Shown: in pieces, positions 20,506-30,771 of the stretch | How positions within the stretch are numbered: position 1 is the first letter of the stretch | Layout: each line of letters begins with the position of its first letter | Origin: Sphingosinicella sp. | Lineage (GTDB): Bacteria > Pseudomonadota > Alphaproteobacteria > Sphingomonadales > Sphingomonadaceae | Direction of reading: 5' to 3' | Assembly: GCA_016793845.1 (NCBI GenBank) | Contig: JAEULI010000042.1 | Coordinates: 1 to 51,124 of the forward strand | Length of the DNA: 51,124 nt | Notes under the pieces: generated by a model | What the model was told of the DNA's origin: nothing | Databases searched by the model: none | What the model saw: only the letters and a program-made list of their open reading frames with translations | Position numbers and translations under genes: made by a program

Positions 20506-21515
20506 AGCGCCGCCTTCAGGAACGCGTCGACGTCCGCCGTCGCAGAGTCGCCATCCGCACCCAAATCCTGATTGAGTTCACCGTGGCTGCTGTCCGGCAC
20601 AGCCACCGCCCGCGCCTTGGTGCCTGCCTTTTCAAGTGCCTGCACCAGCGCTCGCGATTGTCCGAGCGACGCATCGCGCCCCTCGACATAAAGCGCCAGC
20701 CACGCAGCGGTATTCGGCGGCGCGGTATGCGTCATCGGCGATAGCGCAGCCTGCCGTTTCGGATCGTCCCCGAATGCCGGGCCATACAGCTTCTGCACGA
20801 CCGGTCCGCCCGTCTTCATGTGCGCCGCCACGTCATACCCCGCGCCATCCAGCAGCACGACCGCCTTCACCGCGCCCATCGGCACGTCCGCCGCCTTCAG
20901 ATATTGAGGATCGGTCGCCACCAGCGCCGCAAGGTGCGCCCCGGCACTATGCCCCATCAGCGCGATCCGGTTCGGATCAATGCCGTATTCCGCCGCGCGG
21001 AACCGCAGCATGTCGATCGCAGAGGCAACGTCCGCCGCCTGCTGTTCCACGGTCGCCTGCGGCACCAGCCGGTAGTTGATCGATGCGAAGGCATAGCCCT
21101 CGCCCGTGAAGTGCTCCGGCTTCCGCCCGGAAGCCTGCCTTTTGTCCCCAAGACTCCACGCCCCGCCATGGATGAACACGATGAGCGGTGCGGGCCCGGC
21201 ACCTTTCGCGCGGTAGAAGTCGATCGCCTGCCGCGCGTCGTTCCCGTAGCTCACCGTCACGGTCGGCATCGCGCCCGCGCCGGGGCCGTTGCGCATCGCG
21301 TCGAGCGCGCGCTTGCAGTCCTCCGAAACCTTGTCGCGATTCTCGATGATGCACTGGCGCACCTTGGGCTTGTCGGCCTTGTCGCTGCCGCACAGCGTCT
21401 CCATGTCGGCGCGACAGGCCATCAGCCCGCCGCCCAAGCGCGGCCGCTGCTGCGCCTCTGCCGCCGCACCCGCCAGCACGAGCGCCATCGTCCCAAGAAT
21501 CAGCTTCGCCCGCAT
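20502..21515 (-). CDS. Secreted esterase/alpha-beta hydrolase with N-terminal cysteine-rich repeat
   Basis: A 337-aa protein starting at ATG 21515 (GGGAG ribosome site five bases upstream). It has a signal peptide (MRAKLILGTMALVLAGAAAEA), then a short cysteine-rich unit of pattern C-x5-LC-x12-C-x11-C (about residues 37-73), similar to the repeat in eukaryotic Golgi GLG1-type proteins that also occurs in alphaproteobacterial secreted proteins. An alpha/beta-hydrolase domain of the BD-FAE/hormone-sensitive-lipase-like type follows: oxyanion loop FIHGGAWSLGD, nucleophile MGHSAGAHLAAL, C-terminal SSHGELNQ with the likely histidine. Probably periplasmic or outer-surface carboxylesterase; substrate unknown. 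Divergent from purA. Confidence 0.87.
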   Translation of the reverse strand: MRAKLILGTMALVLAGAAAEAQQRPRLGGGLMACRADMETLCGSDKADKPKVRQCIIENRDKVSEDCKRALDAMRNGPGAGAMPTVTVSYGNDARQAIDFYRAKGAGPAPLIVFIHGGAWSLGDKRQASGRKPEHFTGEGYAFASINYRLVPQATVEQQAADVASAIDMLRFRAAEYGIDPNRIALMGHSAGAHLAALVATDPQYLKAADVPMGAVKAVVLLDGAGYDVAAHMKTGGPVVQKLYGPAFGDDPKRQAALSPMTHTAPPNTAAWLALYVEGRDASLGQSRALVQALEKAGTKARAVAVPDSSHGELNQDLGADGDSATADVDAFLKAAL

Positions 21516-21654
21516 TTCATCTCCCAGCCTTCGTGTTCCATACGCGTGATAGAGCGAATAACCTTCGCCTCCCATGCAAAAGCCGTGGACGCACGTGCGC
21601 TTCAACCCTAGTGAGTGCCGCCGTGTATCGACGCTGAATGGAGACGTCCCCGAA

Positions 21655-22944
<1,290 letters not shown>

Positions 22945-22964
22945 GCGCCTGTCCGCTCAGGCGC
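22945..22964. terminator. Hairpin between convergent purA and PEP-CTERM genes
   Basis: GCGCCTG (22945-22951) and CAGGCGC (22958-22964) form a perfect 7-bp stem with a 6-nt loop, starting immediately after the purA stop and reaching the last codons of the opposing gene. Location suggests a shared bidirectional terminator, but there is no T-run, so efficiency is doubtful. Confidence 0.4.
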
Positions 22965-23559
22965 GGGCGCGGGACCGCCGTAGCGCGGCAAGTCCGACGA
23001 TTCCGAGACCCAGCAGTGCCAGTGTACCCGGCTCGGGTATCGGCGCAGCGTCCGCGATATCGGCAAGGATCACCTGGAACCTCGCCTCGCGCCCGGTGAA
23101 ATTGAAAACGTCGTACCGGCCGCTCTGATACCCGATCGATAGCCCGTCGTCGGTAAAGTTCAGGATCGGCGCGCCGCCCTCACGCGTTACGAGGCCATCG
23201 GAAATCACCGACAGCCCCACGATTTTCTGCGCGCTGTCGAACACGATATTGCCGATTTCCAGAATGAACGTCTGGAAATCCCATGTGTCGCGCGAATCGA
23301 GCGTCAGCACGTTGGTCGCCGCGTCCCAGTCCACGTGAACGATACCGCCGCCCCAATGGCTGGGATTCCTCACGAAATCACTGCTGTCGAGCTCGTTGCC
23401 GGCGCCCAGCACGGACCCTGTCCGTTCATGGACGAGCGCCCCGCGCGCGCTATAGTCCGGCAGGTCTGCTTCCGTGCGGAAATCCGCGCTGATGACAGCG
23501 GCGGCCGCATGAAAGCTGAGCAGCGAAGTCGCTGCCAACGCGCCAAGAAATCTGAACAT
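22957..23559 (-). CDS. PEP-CTERM sorting-domain protein
   Basis: Secreted protein of 200 aa with an N-terminal signal peptide (MFRFLGALAATSLLSFHAAA) and a C-terminal sorting signal: PIPEPGTLALLGLGIVGLAAL followed by arginines. That tripartite tail is recognised by exosortase, which removes it during surface display. The middle resembles small beta-rich PEP-CTERM proteins and has no known catalytic motif. ATG 23559 has AAGGAG upstream. No exosortase is in the window. It may be translocated to exopolysaccharide or the outer surface; role unknown. Confidence 0.87.
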   Translation of the reverse strand: MFRFLGALAATSLLSFHAAAAVISADFRTEADLPDYSARGALVHERTGSVLGAGNELDSSDFVRNPSHWGGGIVHVDWDAATNVLTLDSRDTWDFQTFILEIGNIVFDSAQKIVGLSVISDGLVTREGGAPILNFTDDGLSIGYQSGRYDVFNFTGREARFQVILADIADAAPIPEPGTLALLGLGIVGLAALRRSRARA

Positions 23560-23653
23560 GATCCAATCTCCTTGCCGGTATCCGGACGAGGGCGTGACAC
23601 GGCAGCCGCGACACCGCGCGGGCGTTTTCACGTCTCAGTTTACAGGAGCGGTT

Positions 23654-23938
23654 CTAAACGGTTGGTTTCTTCTTGAAGCCGCGCGGCACGATGCCCTTCG
23701 CCTCCTCTACCTCAACGCGCTCCACCTTCGCGGCGGGCGGGCCTTCGTGGCAGGCCGTGATCAGCTTTTCGATGCCTTCGTCGGAGCCCACGGCGAGCGC
23801 CTCCACCGTGCCGTCGATGCGGTTGCGTACCCAGCCATCGAGGCCGAGACCCTGCGCGGTTTCCAGCGTCCATGCGCGGAACCAAACCCCCTGCACGCGG
23901 CCATGGATGCGCAGCCGCCGCGCAACTCGATCCGTCAT
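23654..23938 (-). CDS. acyP: Acylphosphatase
   Basis: Small 94-aa acylphosphatase. The family signature [15 protein letters not shown] contains the phosphate-binding arginine, and [12 protein letters not shown] supplies the catalytic asparagine. It hydrolyses acyl phosphates such as carbamoyl or acetyl phosphate. Its ATG overlaps the aroC stop by 4 nt, making it the last gene of the dnaJ-yihY-fabI-aroC-acyP unit. Confidence 0.93.
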   Translation of the reverse strand: MTDRVARRLRIHGRVQGVWFRAWTLETAQGLGLDGWVRNRIDGTVEALAVGSDEGIEKLITACHEGPPAAKVERVEVEEAKGIVPRGFKKKPTV

Positions 23939-25002
23939 CCCACCTGTGCGCGGTGCATGAGGAAGGCGTCTGCAAGCACGCAGGCCATCATCGCCTCGGC
24001 AACGGGCACGGCGCGAATGCCGACGCAGGGGTCATGCCGCCCCTTGGTCATCACCTCCACCGCCTCGCCGTAGCGCGTGATCGTCTGCACCGGCGTCAGG
24101 ATCGACGAAGTCGGCTTCAGTGCGATACGGCAGACGACGTCCTGCCCGGTCGAAATACCGCCCATCACGCCGCCGGCGTGGTTCGTGTCGAACACAGGCG
24201 GATCGCCCGCCCCTGCGCCCGGCCGCATCCGGTCGGCATTGTCCTCGCCGCGCAGGCGCGCCGCCGCGAAACCGTCACCGATCTCGACGCCCTTCACAGC
24301 GTTGATCGACATCATCGCCGCCGCAAGCTCTCCGTCGAGCTTCGCATAGAGCGGCGAGCCCCAGCCTGCGGGAACCCCGCTCGCGAACACTTCGACCACC
24401 GCGCCCACCGATGAACCGGACTTGCGCACGCTGTCGAGCAGCACCTCCCAGCGCTTCGCCGCATCCGGGTCCGCGCACCAGAAGTCGTTGTCGCCGAGCG
24501 TGTGCGCCGCGAACCGCTCCACGCGATCGCCGCCGATCTCGACGACATGCCCAAGGATGCCGACACCCGCGATCACCTTCCGCGCCACCGCCCCCGCCGC
24601 CACGCGCGCCGCCGTCTCGCGCGCCGACGAACGCCCGCCGCCGCGATAGTCGCGGAAGCCGTACTTCTGGTCGTACGTGTAGTCGGCATGGCCGGGCCGG
24701 TATTTCTCGGCGATGTCGCCGTAGTCTTTCGAACGCTGGTCGACGTTCTCGATCATCATCGAGATCGGCGTGCCCGTGGTCTTGCCTTCGAACACGCCCG
24801 AAAGGATTTTCACCTTATCGGGCTCGCGCCGCTGCGTCGTGTGGCGGGACTGGCCGGGCTTCCTTTTGTCGAGCCACGGCTGAATATCGGCCTCGGAGAG
24901 CGCGATCCCCGGCGAGCAGCCGTCGACGACGACGCCGAGCGCCGGGCCGTGGCTTTCGCCCCACGTCGTGAACCGGAAGATGCGGCCGAAGCTGTTGAAC
25001 AT
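23935..25002 (-). CDS. aroC: Chorismate synthase
   Basis: Reduced-FMN-dependent enzyme making chorismate from EPSP, the last step of the shikimate pathway. 355 aa. Seen: [20 protein letters not shown] at the N-terminus, [37 protein letters not shown] (signature region, read in two adjoining parts), and [17 protein letters not shown]. The start ATG shares its A with the fabI TGA (TGATG), so translation is coupled to fabI. The stop overlaps acyP. Confidence 0.97.
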   Translation of the reverse strand: MFNSFGRIFRFTTWGESHGPALGVVVDGCSPGIALSEADIQPWLDKRKPGQSRHTTQRREPDKVKILSGVFEGKTTGTPISMMIENVDQRSKDYGDIAEKYRPGHADYTYDQKYGFRDYRGGGRSSARETAARVAAGAVARKVIAGVGILGHVVEIGGDRVERFAAHTLGDNDFWCADPDAAKRWEVLLDSVRKSGSSVGAVVEVFASGVPAGWGSPLYAKLDGELAAAMMSINAVKGVEIGDGFAAARLRGEDNADRMRPGAGAGDPPVFDTNHAGGVMGGISTGQDVVCRIALKPTSSILTPVQTITRYGEAVEVMTKGRHDPCVGIRAVPVAEAMMACVLADAFLMHRAQVG

Positions 25003-25805
25003 CAGGCGAGCGCGATGTCCGGCGCGTCCTCGGCCTTCATGCCGATCACGTTGTAGCCGGCGTCGACATGGTGGATCTCGCCCGTCACCCCGCTGGCGAG
25101 GTCGGAAAGCAGGTAAAGCGCCGCGCCGCCTACGTCCTCGATGGTGACGTTGCGCCGCAGCGGACTGTTCAGTTCGTTCCACTTCAGAATGTAGCGGAAG
25201 TCGCCGATACCGCTCGCCGCCAGCGTCTTGATCGGCCCGGCGGAAATCGCGTTCACACGGATGTTCTCCGGCCCGAGGTCCATCGCGAGATACTTCACGC
25301 TCGTTTCAAGCGCGGCCTTCGCCACGCCCATCACGTTGTAGTGCGGAACCACCTTCTCGGCGCCGTAGTAGCTGAGCGTCAGCACCGAGCCGCCATTCGG
25401 CATCATCGCCCGCGCGCGGCGCGTCGCCGCGACAAAGCTGTAGGCGGAGATGTTCATGGTCAGCAGAAAGTTTTCGAGGCTGGTATCGACATATTTGCCG
25501 CGCAGCTCGTTCTTGTCGGAAAAGCCGATGGCGTGGACGAGGAAGTCGATCGTCGGCCAGCGCGCCGCCAGCGTTTCGAACGCGGCATCGAGCCCTGCCA
25601 TGTCGGAAACGTCGCAATCGATCAGGAAATCCGATCCGACGCTTTCGGCGAGCGGGCGCACGCGTTTTTCCAGCGCTTCGCCCTGATAGCTGAACGCGAG
25701 TTCCGCACCATGATCCGCAAGCGCCTTTGTAATCCCCCACGCCAGCGAACGTTCATTCGCGAGCCCCATGATCAGCCCGCGTTTTCCCTGCAACAATCCA
25801 GCCAT
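25002..25805 (-). CDS. fabI: Enoyl-ACP reductase (NADH)
   Basis: Short-chain-dehydrogenase-fold enzyme that completes each cycle of type II fatty acid synthesis. 267 aa. Seen: the atypical glycine-rich start [19 protein letters not shown] of Fab[28 protein letters not shown], and the Y-x6-K catalytic pair in [31 protein letters not shown] is a FabI signature. The start at ATG 25805 gives the standard N-terminus. It sits 8 nt after yihY and is coupled to aroC. Confidence 0.96.
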   Translation of the reverse strand: MAGLLQGKRGLIMGLANERSLAWGITKALADHGAELAFSYQGEALEKRVRPLAESVGSDFLIDCDVSDMAGLDAAFETLAARWPTIDFLVHAIGFSDKNELRGKYVDTSLENFLLTMNISAYSFVAATRRARAMMPNGGSVLTLSYYGAEKVVPHYNVMGVAKAALETSVKYLAMDLGPENIRVNAISAGPIKTLAASGIGDFRYILKWNELNSPLRRNVTIEDVGGAALYLLSDLASGVTGEIHHVDAGYNVIGMKAEDAPDIALA

Positions 25806-25813
25806 GTCTGCTT

Positions 25814-26704
25814 TCAGCCTTTCGGTTGTCCCCCCGATTCCGCGTCCTTTTGCCCATTTTCGGGTTCCATTGCCAGTGCCGCGTTTAGCTCCGCGCCGAT
25901 CACGAATCCCATGCCCGCAATGAAGAAGAACAGGAGCGTGATCATTACGCCCGCGAGCGGCCCGTAGAAGCGATCGTAGGTGGAAACGTCGGCAAGCAGG
26001 CGCGGCAGGATCAGCGTCGCCCCCACCCATACGCCCGCGGTAACGGCGGCCCCCGGCCATTTTGGCCCCTGCTTGCGGAAACGCCCCGGCGTCAGGCTGT
26101 GGAACAGCAGGTAGAGCGCGATGAACAGGATCACGAGCGGCCCCAGCCGCCCGATGTCGATGATCTGCTCGACCATGTCGATCCACGGCAGGAAGCGAAC
26201 GACCACCTCCTCCGCCGCGACGATGATCACCTGCGCCGCGAACGCCGCCAGCATCAGCATCACGCTGCCCAGGATCACGGCGAGGCTGCCGAGCCGGCGC
26301 TGCCAGACGGGTGCTGCATATTCGGCATGATAGGCCCGGCGCAGGATGTCGCGGATCGTCTCGATATAACTTCCCGCCGTCCACAGGCCGACGACAATCG
26401 AGAAGGTGAGGATGCCGGTCGATCCCTGCATCGCAGCCTCGATCGGCGGGCCGACGATCCCGGCGACGGACGGTGGCAGGGTTCGCAGAAAACCTTCGAC
26501 CGCTTCGAGCCCGGCGTCGGACCGGCCGAGCATCCCCGCAATCGTGCCAAGCACGATGAAAAACGGAAACAGCGCCAGCATCGAAAGATAGGCGAGGTTC
26601 CCGGCGTGGATGAAGCCGTCGTCCCACACACCCTTCGCGACGCGAAAGGCCACGCGAACCGCGCGCCGCTCTTCCTCGAGCAGCCGCGCGAAAAGACGGA
26701 TCAT
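25814..26704 (-). CDS. YihY/UPF0761-type inner-membrane protein
   Basis: Integral membrane protein of 296 aa, formerly mislabelled RNase BN. It shows the family pattern: [18 protein letters not shown] (first segment), [47 protein letters not shown], and a C-terminal cluster near [19 protein letters not shown]. About six membrane segments. Function of the family is unsettled. Start ATG 26704 overlaps the dnaJ stop in an ATGA. Its place before fabI hints at envelope lipid biology, but that is inference. Confidence 0.88.
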   Translation of the reverse strand: MIRLFARLLEEERRAVRVAFRVAKGVWDDGFIHAGNLAYLSMLALFPFFIVLGTIAGMLGRSDAGLEAVEGFLRTLPPSVAGIVGPPIEAAMQGSTGILTFSIVVGLWTAGSYIETIRDILRRAYHAEYAAPVWQRRLGSLAVILGSVMLMLAAFAAQVIIVAAEEVVVRFLPWIDMVEQIIDIGRLGPLVILFIALYLLFHSLTPGRFRKQGPKWPGAAVTAGVWVGATLILPRLLADVSTYDRFYGPLAGVMITLLFFFIAGMGFVIGAELNAALAMEPENGQKDAESGGQPKG

Positions 26705-27657
26705 GCCATCCCGGCGCGGGGATCGTGCGCCTTGCCGCTGTCCCACCCTTCCGCGAACGCCTTCAGCGCCGCGTCGCTTTCGGGAATCGCGATCGCCAGC
26801 GTCACCAGCAGATCGCCGCGCCCGCCGTCCTTCTTGTGGAAGCCCTTGCCTTTCAGGCGCAGCACCTTGCCCGAAGAGGCGCCCGGCGGCACGGAAAGCA
26901 TCACCGAACCGCTCGTCGTCGGCGCCTTCACCTTCGCGCCGAGCACGGCCTCGTCGAGCCGGATCGGCAGATCGAGGCGGATATCGTCACCGTCGCGCTT
27001 GAAGAAACGGTGCGGCGCGGTGCGCAGCGTCACGATGGCGTCGCCGTTGCCGCCCGGGCCCGCCTCGCCCTGCCCAGCAAGCCGGATCTGCTGGCCTTCG
27101 GCGAATCCGGCGGGGAGTTTCAGGTCCACCGTCTTGCCGGAGGCGAGCGTCACGCGCTGCGGCTTCAATTCGGCGGCTTCGGCGAAATCCACGGCAAGCT
27201 TGTAGGCAACGTTGCGGCCTTTGGCAGGCGCCTGGCGCGGCCCCGCGCCGCCGCCGAAATCGAAGCCGCCGAAACCGCCACCGCCGCCACGCCGCCCGCG
27301 CCCGAACAGCTCGGAAAGCAGATCGTCCGCCGCACCCGCAAAGCTGAAATCCTCGCCACCGGCCCCCGCGCCGCCGGTGTGCGTGCGGCTATAGCCACCG
27401 CCCGGCCCGCCGCCGAAGCCGAAAGGCATCTTCGGGTTGCCCTGCTCGTCGATCTCGCCGCGGTCGTACTGCGCACGCTTGTCCTTGTCGGAAAGCAGAT
27501 CGTAGGCCGCCGTCACCTCGGAGAATTTCTCCGCGGCTTTCGGGTTGTCCTTGTTGCGGTCGGGGTGCAGTTCCTTGGCCAGCTTGCGGTAGGCGGATTT
27601 GATTTCCGCATCGCTTGCCCCACGCTGCACACCAAGGGTCGAATAGAGATCGCTCAT
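26701..27657 (-). CDS. DnaJ-class co-chaperone (CbpA-like, no zinc finger)
   Basis: A 318-aa J-domain protein. The N-terminal J domain (residues 1-70) has the HPD motif in [12 protein letters not shown] Gly/Phe-rich linker (about 80-150, including [14 protein letters not shown]) and the two-barrel C-terminal substrate-binding domain follow, with no CxxCxGxG repeats. This is the type II/CbpA layout, stimulating DnaK ATPase. ATG 27657 gives MSDLYSTLG, the normal opening. It is the first gene of the dnaJ-yihY-fabI-aroC-acyP run; the 96-nt gap upstream presumably holds the promoter. Confidence 0.93.
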   Translation of the reverse strand: MSDLYSTLGVQRGASDAEIKSAYRKLAKELHPDRNKDNPKAAEKFSEVTAAYDLLSDKDKRAQYDRGEIDEQGNPKMPFGFGGGPGGGYSRTHTGGAGAGGEDFSFAGAADDLLSELFGRGRRGGGGGFGGFDFGGGAGPRQAPAKGRNVAYKLAVDFAEAAELKPQRVTLASGKTVDLKLPAGFAEGQQIRLAGQGEAGPGGNGDAIVTLRTAPHRFFKRDGDDIRLDLPIRLDEAVLGAKVKAPTTSGSVMLSVPPGASSGKVLRLKGKGFHKKDGGRGDLLVTLAIAIPESDAALKAFAEGWDSGKAHDPRAGMA

Positions 27658-27753
27658 CGTCCCTACGCTCACCACAATGCCTCCGGAAAATCCACTGTTG
27701 CCGAAATACAACAGGCTGGAGATAGGGAGGAATTCCGGCGTCGCAAGAGGCGA

Positions 27754-28779
27754 TCAGGCGCTCTTTTCGTACCATCCGCGCGAACGGTTCACGATCGCGA
27801 CGAGCGACAGCATCACCGGCACCTCGATCAGCACGCCCACCACCGTCGCGAGCGCAGCGCCCGATGTGATGCCGAACAGGCTGATGGCGGTCGCCACCGC
27901 AAGCTCGAAGAAGTTGCTGGCGCCGATCAGCGCGGAGGGGCCTGCGATGCAGTGCGCCTCGCCAAATGCCCGGTTCGCGACATAACCGATCCCGAAGATC
28001 AGATAGCCCTGAATCGCGATCGGCACGGCAAGCAGCGCGATGACGAGCGGCTGCGCGAGGATCTGCTGCCCCTGAAAGGCGAACAGCAGCACCAGCGTCG
28101 CCAGCAGCGCGGCAAGCGACATCGGCTGGATCGCGGCGAGCGCGCGCTGCAGTCGCGTTTTCCCGCCAGCCGCGAGCAACCGCGCACGCACGATATGCGC
28201 TGCAATCACCGGCACGACGATGTAGAGCCCCACCGAAATCAGCAGCGTCTGCCACGGCACCGTGATCGCGGAGAGACCAAGCAGCAGGCCGACGATCGGC
28301 GCGAAGGCGACAACCATCACGGCGTCGTTGAGCGCGACCTGACTGAGCGTGAAAAGTGGCTCACCGCGGCAGAGATTGCTCCACACGAACACCATCGCCG
28401 TGCAGGGCGCAGCGCCGAGCAGGATAAGCCCCGCGATATAGGATTCGATCTCCGCTTCGGGCAGCAACGGGCGGAACAGCCAGCCGATGAAAAGCCAGCC
28501 GAGCGCCGCCATCGTGAAGGGCTTTATCGCCCAGTTGAGCGCGAGCGTGACGCCGATGCCGCGCCAGTGCGCGCCGACCTGCCGCAGCGCGGCGAAATCG
28601 ATCTTCATCAGCATCGGGATGATCATCAGCCATACGAGCAAGGCGACCGGCAGGTTCACGCTGTAAACCTCCGCGCCCGCGATCACCGCGAACAGGCTCG
28701 GCATCGCCGATCCGAGCAGGATGCCCACAGCGATGCAGGCGATCACCCACAGCGTCAGATAGCGTTCGAACAGGCTCAT
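27754..28779 (-). CDS. acr3: Arsenite efflux permease, ACR3 family
   Basis: Ten-segment membrane carrier of the ACR3 (BASS-related) family, exporting As(III), 341 aa. The signature LLGAAPCTAMVFVWSNLCRGEP contains the conserved transport cysteine. ALNDAVMVVAFAPIVGLLLG is the following helix. It is ACR3 rather than the unrelated ArsB antiporter by these motifs. Its start overlaps the arsC stop by 4 nt, so it is the last gene of arsR-arsI-arsC-acr3. Confidence 0.95.
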   Translation of the reverse strand: MSLFERYLTLWVIACIAVGILLGSAMPSLFAVIAGAEVYSVNLPVALLVWLMIIPMLMKIDFAALRQVGAHWRGIGVTLALNWAIKPFTMAALGWLFIGWLFRPLLPEAEIESYIAGLILLGAAPCTAMVFVWSNLCRGEPLFTLSQVALNDAVMVVAFAPIVGLLLGLSAITVPWQTLLISVGLYIVVPVIAAHIVRARLLAAGGKTRLQRALAAIQPMSLAALLATLVLLFAFQGQQILAQPLVIALLAVPIAIQGYLIFGIGYVANRAFGEAHCIAGPSALIGASNFFELAVATAISLFGITSGAALATVVGVLIEVPVMLSLVAIVNRSRGWYEKSA

Positions 28780-29264
28780 GCCTTGCCGATCTCCGCCAGC
28801 CGATGCCTGAGGCTCAACCGATCAATGGATGCGATGGGAAGCACCGTGAACAGCGAGATGCGGTTTTTCAGCTGCCGGTAGGCATCAAAGAAGGCGGCGT
28901 GAATTTCGGCTTCGCTGCCTTCGACTGCGGCCGGATCGGGGATTCCCCAGTGCGCCGTCACCGGTTGCCCCGGCCAGATCGGGCAGGCCTCGCCGGCGGC
29001 GTTGTCGCAGACCGTGAACACGAAATCGAGCTTGGGAGCCCCCGGTTCCGCGAACTCGTCCCAGCTCTTGGAACGCAGATCTTGGACGGGATGCCCAAGG
29101 CTGCGCAGCACGTCGAGCGCCGCCGGGTTCACTTCTCCGCGCGGCTGGCTACCGGCGCTGAACGCCCGAAACCGCCCCTCCCCGATCTCGCTCAGTATGG
29201 CCTCGGCCAGAATCGAGCGCGCCGAGTTCGCGGTGCAGAGGAAGAGGACGTTGTAGGGCTCCAT
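28776..29264 (-). CDS. arsC: Arsenate reductase, LMW-phosphatase fold (thioredoxin type)
   Basis: Reduces arsenate to arsenite so that ACR3 can export it. 162 aa. The P-loop C10-TANSA-R16 matches the low-molecular-weight phosphatase CX5R site. The redox pair C86 and C94 in VCDNAAGEACPIWPG lies where the thioredoxin-linked enzymes keep their second and third cysteines, and HWGIPDPA is also typical. A C-terminal extension of about 25 residues follows the usual end. 4 nt downstream of arsI. Confidence 0.94.
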   Translation of the reverse strand: MEPYNVLFLCTANSARSILAEAILSEIGEGRFRAFSAGSQPRGEVNPAALDVLRSLGHPVQDLRSKSWDEFAEPGAPKLDFVFTVCDNAAGEACPIWPGQPVTAHWGIPDPAAVEGSEAEIHAAFFDAYRQLKNRISLFTVLPIASIDRLSLRHRLAEIGKA

Positions 29265-29268
29265 CGTC

Positions 29269-29709
29269 TCACCCGCAGCAGCGCTGGCCGGTTACGGCCG
29301 GATCGGCGGCGATACGGCTGAGTTCCGGTCCGGTGCCATAGTCGACGGCATCGCCGGTGGTCAGGAACGTCTCCCAAGCGATGTTCTGCGGATCGGCAAT
29401 CCAGCTCTTGGTGGATTTCGCGTAGCAGCAGGTTGTCGCGCCCTCATCGAGAACGGGGCGGTCCGCTTTCTGCAGACGCCCGTAAACCTCCGTCAGCTCG
29501 TCCGCATTTTCCACTTGGATGCCGAGGTGAGACAGACCCGGTGCCGCGCCGTCGTGCGTGGAAATGGCGAAGTTGACGCGCGGGTCTTCAAGCATCCACT
29601 TCGCGTAGTCGGCCTTCACCACGGTCGGCTCCGCAGCGAAGAGCGCCGAATAAAAGCGGGTCGAGGCTTGGAGATCGCTCACTGCGACATGGACGTGCAG
29701 ACGTTTCAT
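29269..29709 (-). CDS. arsI: ArsI/CadI-type dioxygenase (organoarsenical C-As lyase candidate)
   Basis: Vicinal-oxygen-chelate (glyoxalase-fold) protein of 146 aa. Metal ligands are probably H5 or H7, H61 in SHLGIQV and the Glu of NIAWETF. The vicinal pair C94-C95 in TTCCYAKSTKSW is the trivalent-arsenical-binding feature of ArsI, which splits methylarsenite to arsenite. Close relatives are also annotated CadI, cadmium-induced. The C-terminus ends in CCG, possibly another metalloid-binding spot. Position 3 nt after arsR and before arsC supports an arsenic role. Confidence 0.87.
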   Translation of the reverse strand: MKRLHVHVAVSDLQASTRFYSALFAAEPTVVKADYAKWMLEDPRVNFAISTHDGAAPGLSHLGIQVENADELTEVYGRLQKADRPVLDEGATTCCYAKSTKSWIADPQNIAWETFLTTGDAVDYGTGPELSRIAADPAVTGQRCCG

Positions 29710-29712
29710 CGG

Positions 29713-30054
29713 TCAGGCTCCTTTGGCGAGACGTTCAGGGACTGCGGCATCCGCGCAGGAGCGTCCGCCGCAGCAGTTTTCGAGGAGATAGTCGGCGAGC
29801 CCGCGAGCGGTTGCGAAGCGCGCGCTGTAGATCAGCGTTCGCCCAAGCCGCGTTTTTGCAACGAGCCCTGCCCGCTCTAGATGAGCCAGGTGGAACGATA
29901 GCGACGATGGCGGCATCCCCAGCCGATCGGCAACCGTACCGGCGGGAAGCCCCTCTGGCCCGGCTTCGACGAGCAGGCGGAACGCCGCAAGCCTATGCTC
30001 CTGCGCCAATGCGGAGAGCGCCGCGATCGCGGCTTCACTTGTTGAAATGCTCAT
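29713..30054 (-). CDS. arsR: ArsR-family arsenic-responsive repressor
   Basis: Winged-helix ArsR/SmtB repressor, 113 aa. The DNA-recognition helix is within PSSLSFHLAHLERAGLVAKTR. The likely As(III) site is a C-terminal cysteine set C94, C95 and C100 in ENCCGGRSCAD, unlike the helix-alpha3 CVC site of E. coli ArsR. This is the C-terminal-site subtype known from some proteobacteria. It heads arsR-arsI-arsC-acr3 and probably represses it through the palindromes in 30083-30131. Confidence 0.93.
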   Translation of the reverse strand: MSISTSEAAIAALSALAQEHRLAAFRLLVEAGPEGLPAGTVADRLGMPPSSLSFHLAHLERAGLVAKTRLGRTLIYSARFATARGLADYLLENCCGGRSCADAAVPERLAKGA

Positions 30055-30082
30055 TGCCGACTCACCCTTCTATATTTCCAGA

Positions 30083-30108
30083 ATTATCGAACCATATGCG
30101 TTCGTCAA
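30083..30108. promoter_or_regulatory. Candidate ArsR operator 1
   Basis: ATTATCGAA (30083-30091) and TTCGTCAAT (30100-30108) form an imperfect inverted repeat (7 of 9 positions) with CGAA/TTCG cores, about 30 nt upstream of arsR. Family and placement suggest ArsR autoregulation. Confidence 0.5.
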
Positions 30109-30115
30109 TCCACAT

Positions 30116-30131
30116 TTCGATGATAGTCGAA
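30116..30131. promoter_or_regulatory. Candidate ArsR operator 2
   Basis: TTCGA (30116-30120) and TCGAA (30127-30131) form a perfect inverted repeat with a 6-nt spacer, sharing the TCGAA core of operator 1. It lies between arsR and pdxH, so it could also affect pdxH transcription. Confidence 0.5.
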
Positions 30132-30171
30132 TTGTTTTGACATGGAGTTCCCTCCCCGCGTTGCAGGGTCT

Positions 30172-30771
30172 ATGAAGCGCGCCATGACGACGCTTCCCGA
30201 CGATCCCTTCGAATTCTTTGGCCGCTGGTTTCAGGAAGCATCCACTTCCGAGCCCAGTGACGCCAATGCCATGTCGCTCGCCACTGCGGATGCTGACGGC
30301 CGGCCCTCGGTGCGGATTGTGCTGCTGAAGGATGTCGATCCGCGCGGCTTCACCTTCTACACGAACACGCTGAGCCGGAAGGGCCGCGAGCTTGCCGCGA
30401 ACCCGCACGCGCACCTCAATTTTTTCTGGAAATCGCTGGGCCGCCAGGTCCGCATCGACGGCGCCGTGCAGCCGGTGAGTGCGGCCGATGCCGATGCCTA
30501 TTTCGCCATCCGCCCCCGTGCCTCGCAGATCGGCGCGTGGGCGAGCTTCCAGTCGCAGCCGCTGGGCGACCGCGCGACGCTCGAAGGCCGCGTTGCCGAA
30601 TTCACCGCGAAGTATGATGGCGGTGACGTGCCGCGCCCGCCGCATTGGTCGGGCTACCGCGTCGTGCCCTCGCGAATCGAATTCTGGCAGAACCGCGAGA
30701 GCCGCCTGCACGAGCGCTATATCTACGACCGCGACGGCAACGGCTGGGCGCGCTCGATGCAGTATCCGTGA
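30172..30771 (+). CDS. pdxH: Pyridoxamine 5'-phosphate oxidase
   Basis: FMN enzyme producing pyridoxal 5'-phosphate. Seen: DPFEFFGRWFQEA at the start, VRIVLLKDVDPRGFTFYTNTLSRKG (FMN binding), NFFWKSLGRQVRIDGAV and the C-terminal PHWSGYRVVPSRIEFWQ with LHERYIYDR, a strong family signature. Start is uncertain: ATG 30142, 30172 and 30184 are in frame. I use 30172 (199 aa) because AGGG precedes it and family N-termini are short. The stop shares TGATG with the next gene. Confidence 0.94.
   Translation: MKRAMTTLPDDPFEFFGRWFQEASTSEPSDANAMSLATADADGRPSVRIVLLKDVDPRGFTFYTNTLSRKGRELAANPHAHLNFFWKSLGRQVRIDGAVQPVSAADADAYFAIRPRASQIGAWASFQSQPLGDRATLEGRVAEFTAKYDGGDVPRPPHWSGYRVVPSRIEFWQNRESRLHERYIYDRDGNGWARSMQYP

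Noticed and set aside
26725-28881. Plus-strand frame of about 720 codons opposite dnaJ and acr3
   Set aside because: Spans two real minus-strand genes; composition is of an antisense shadow.
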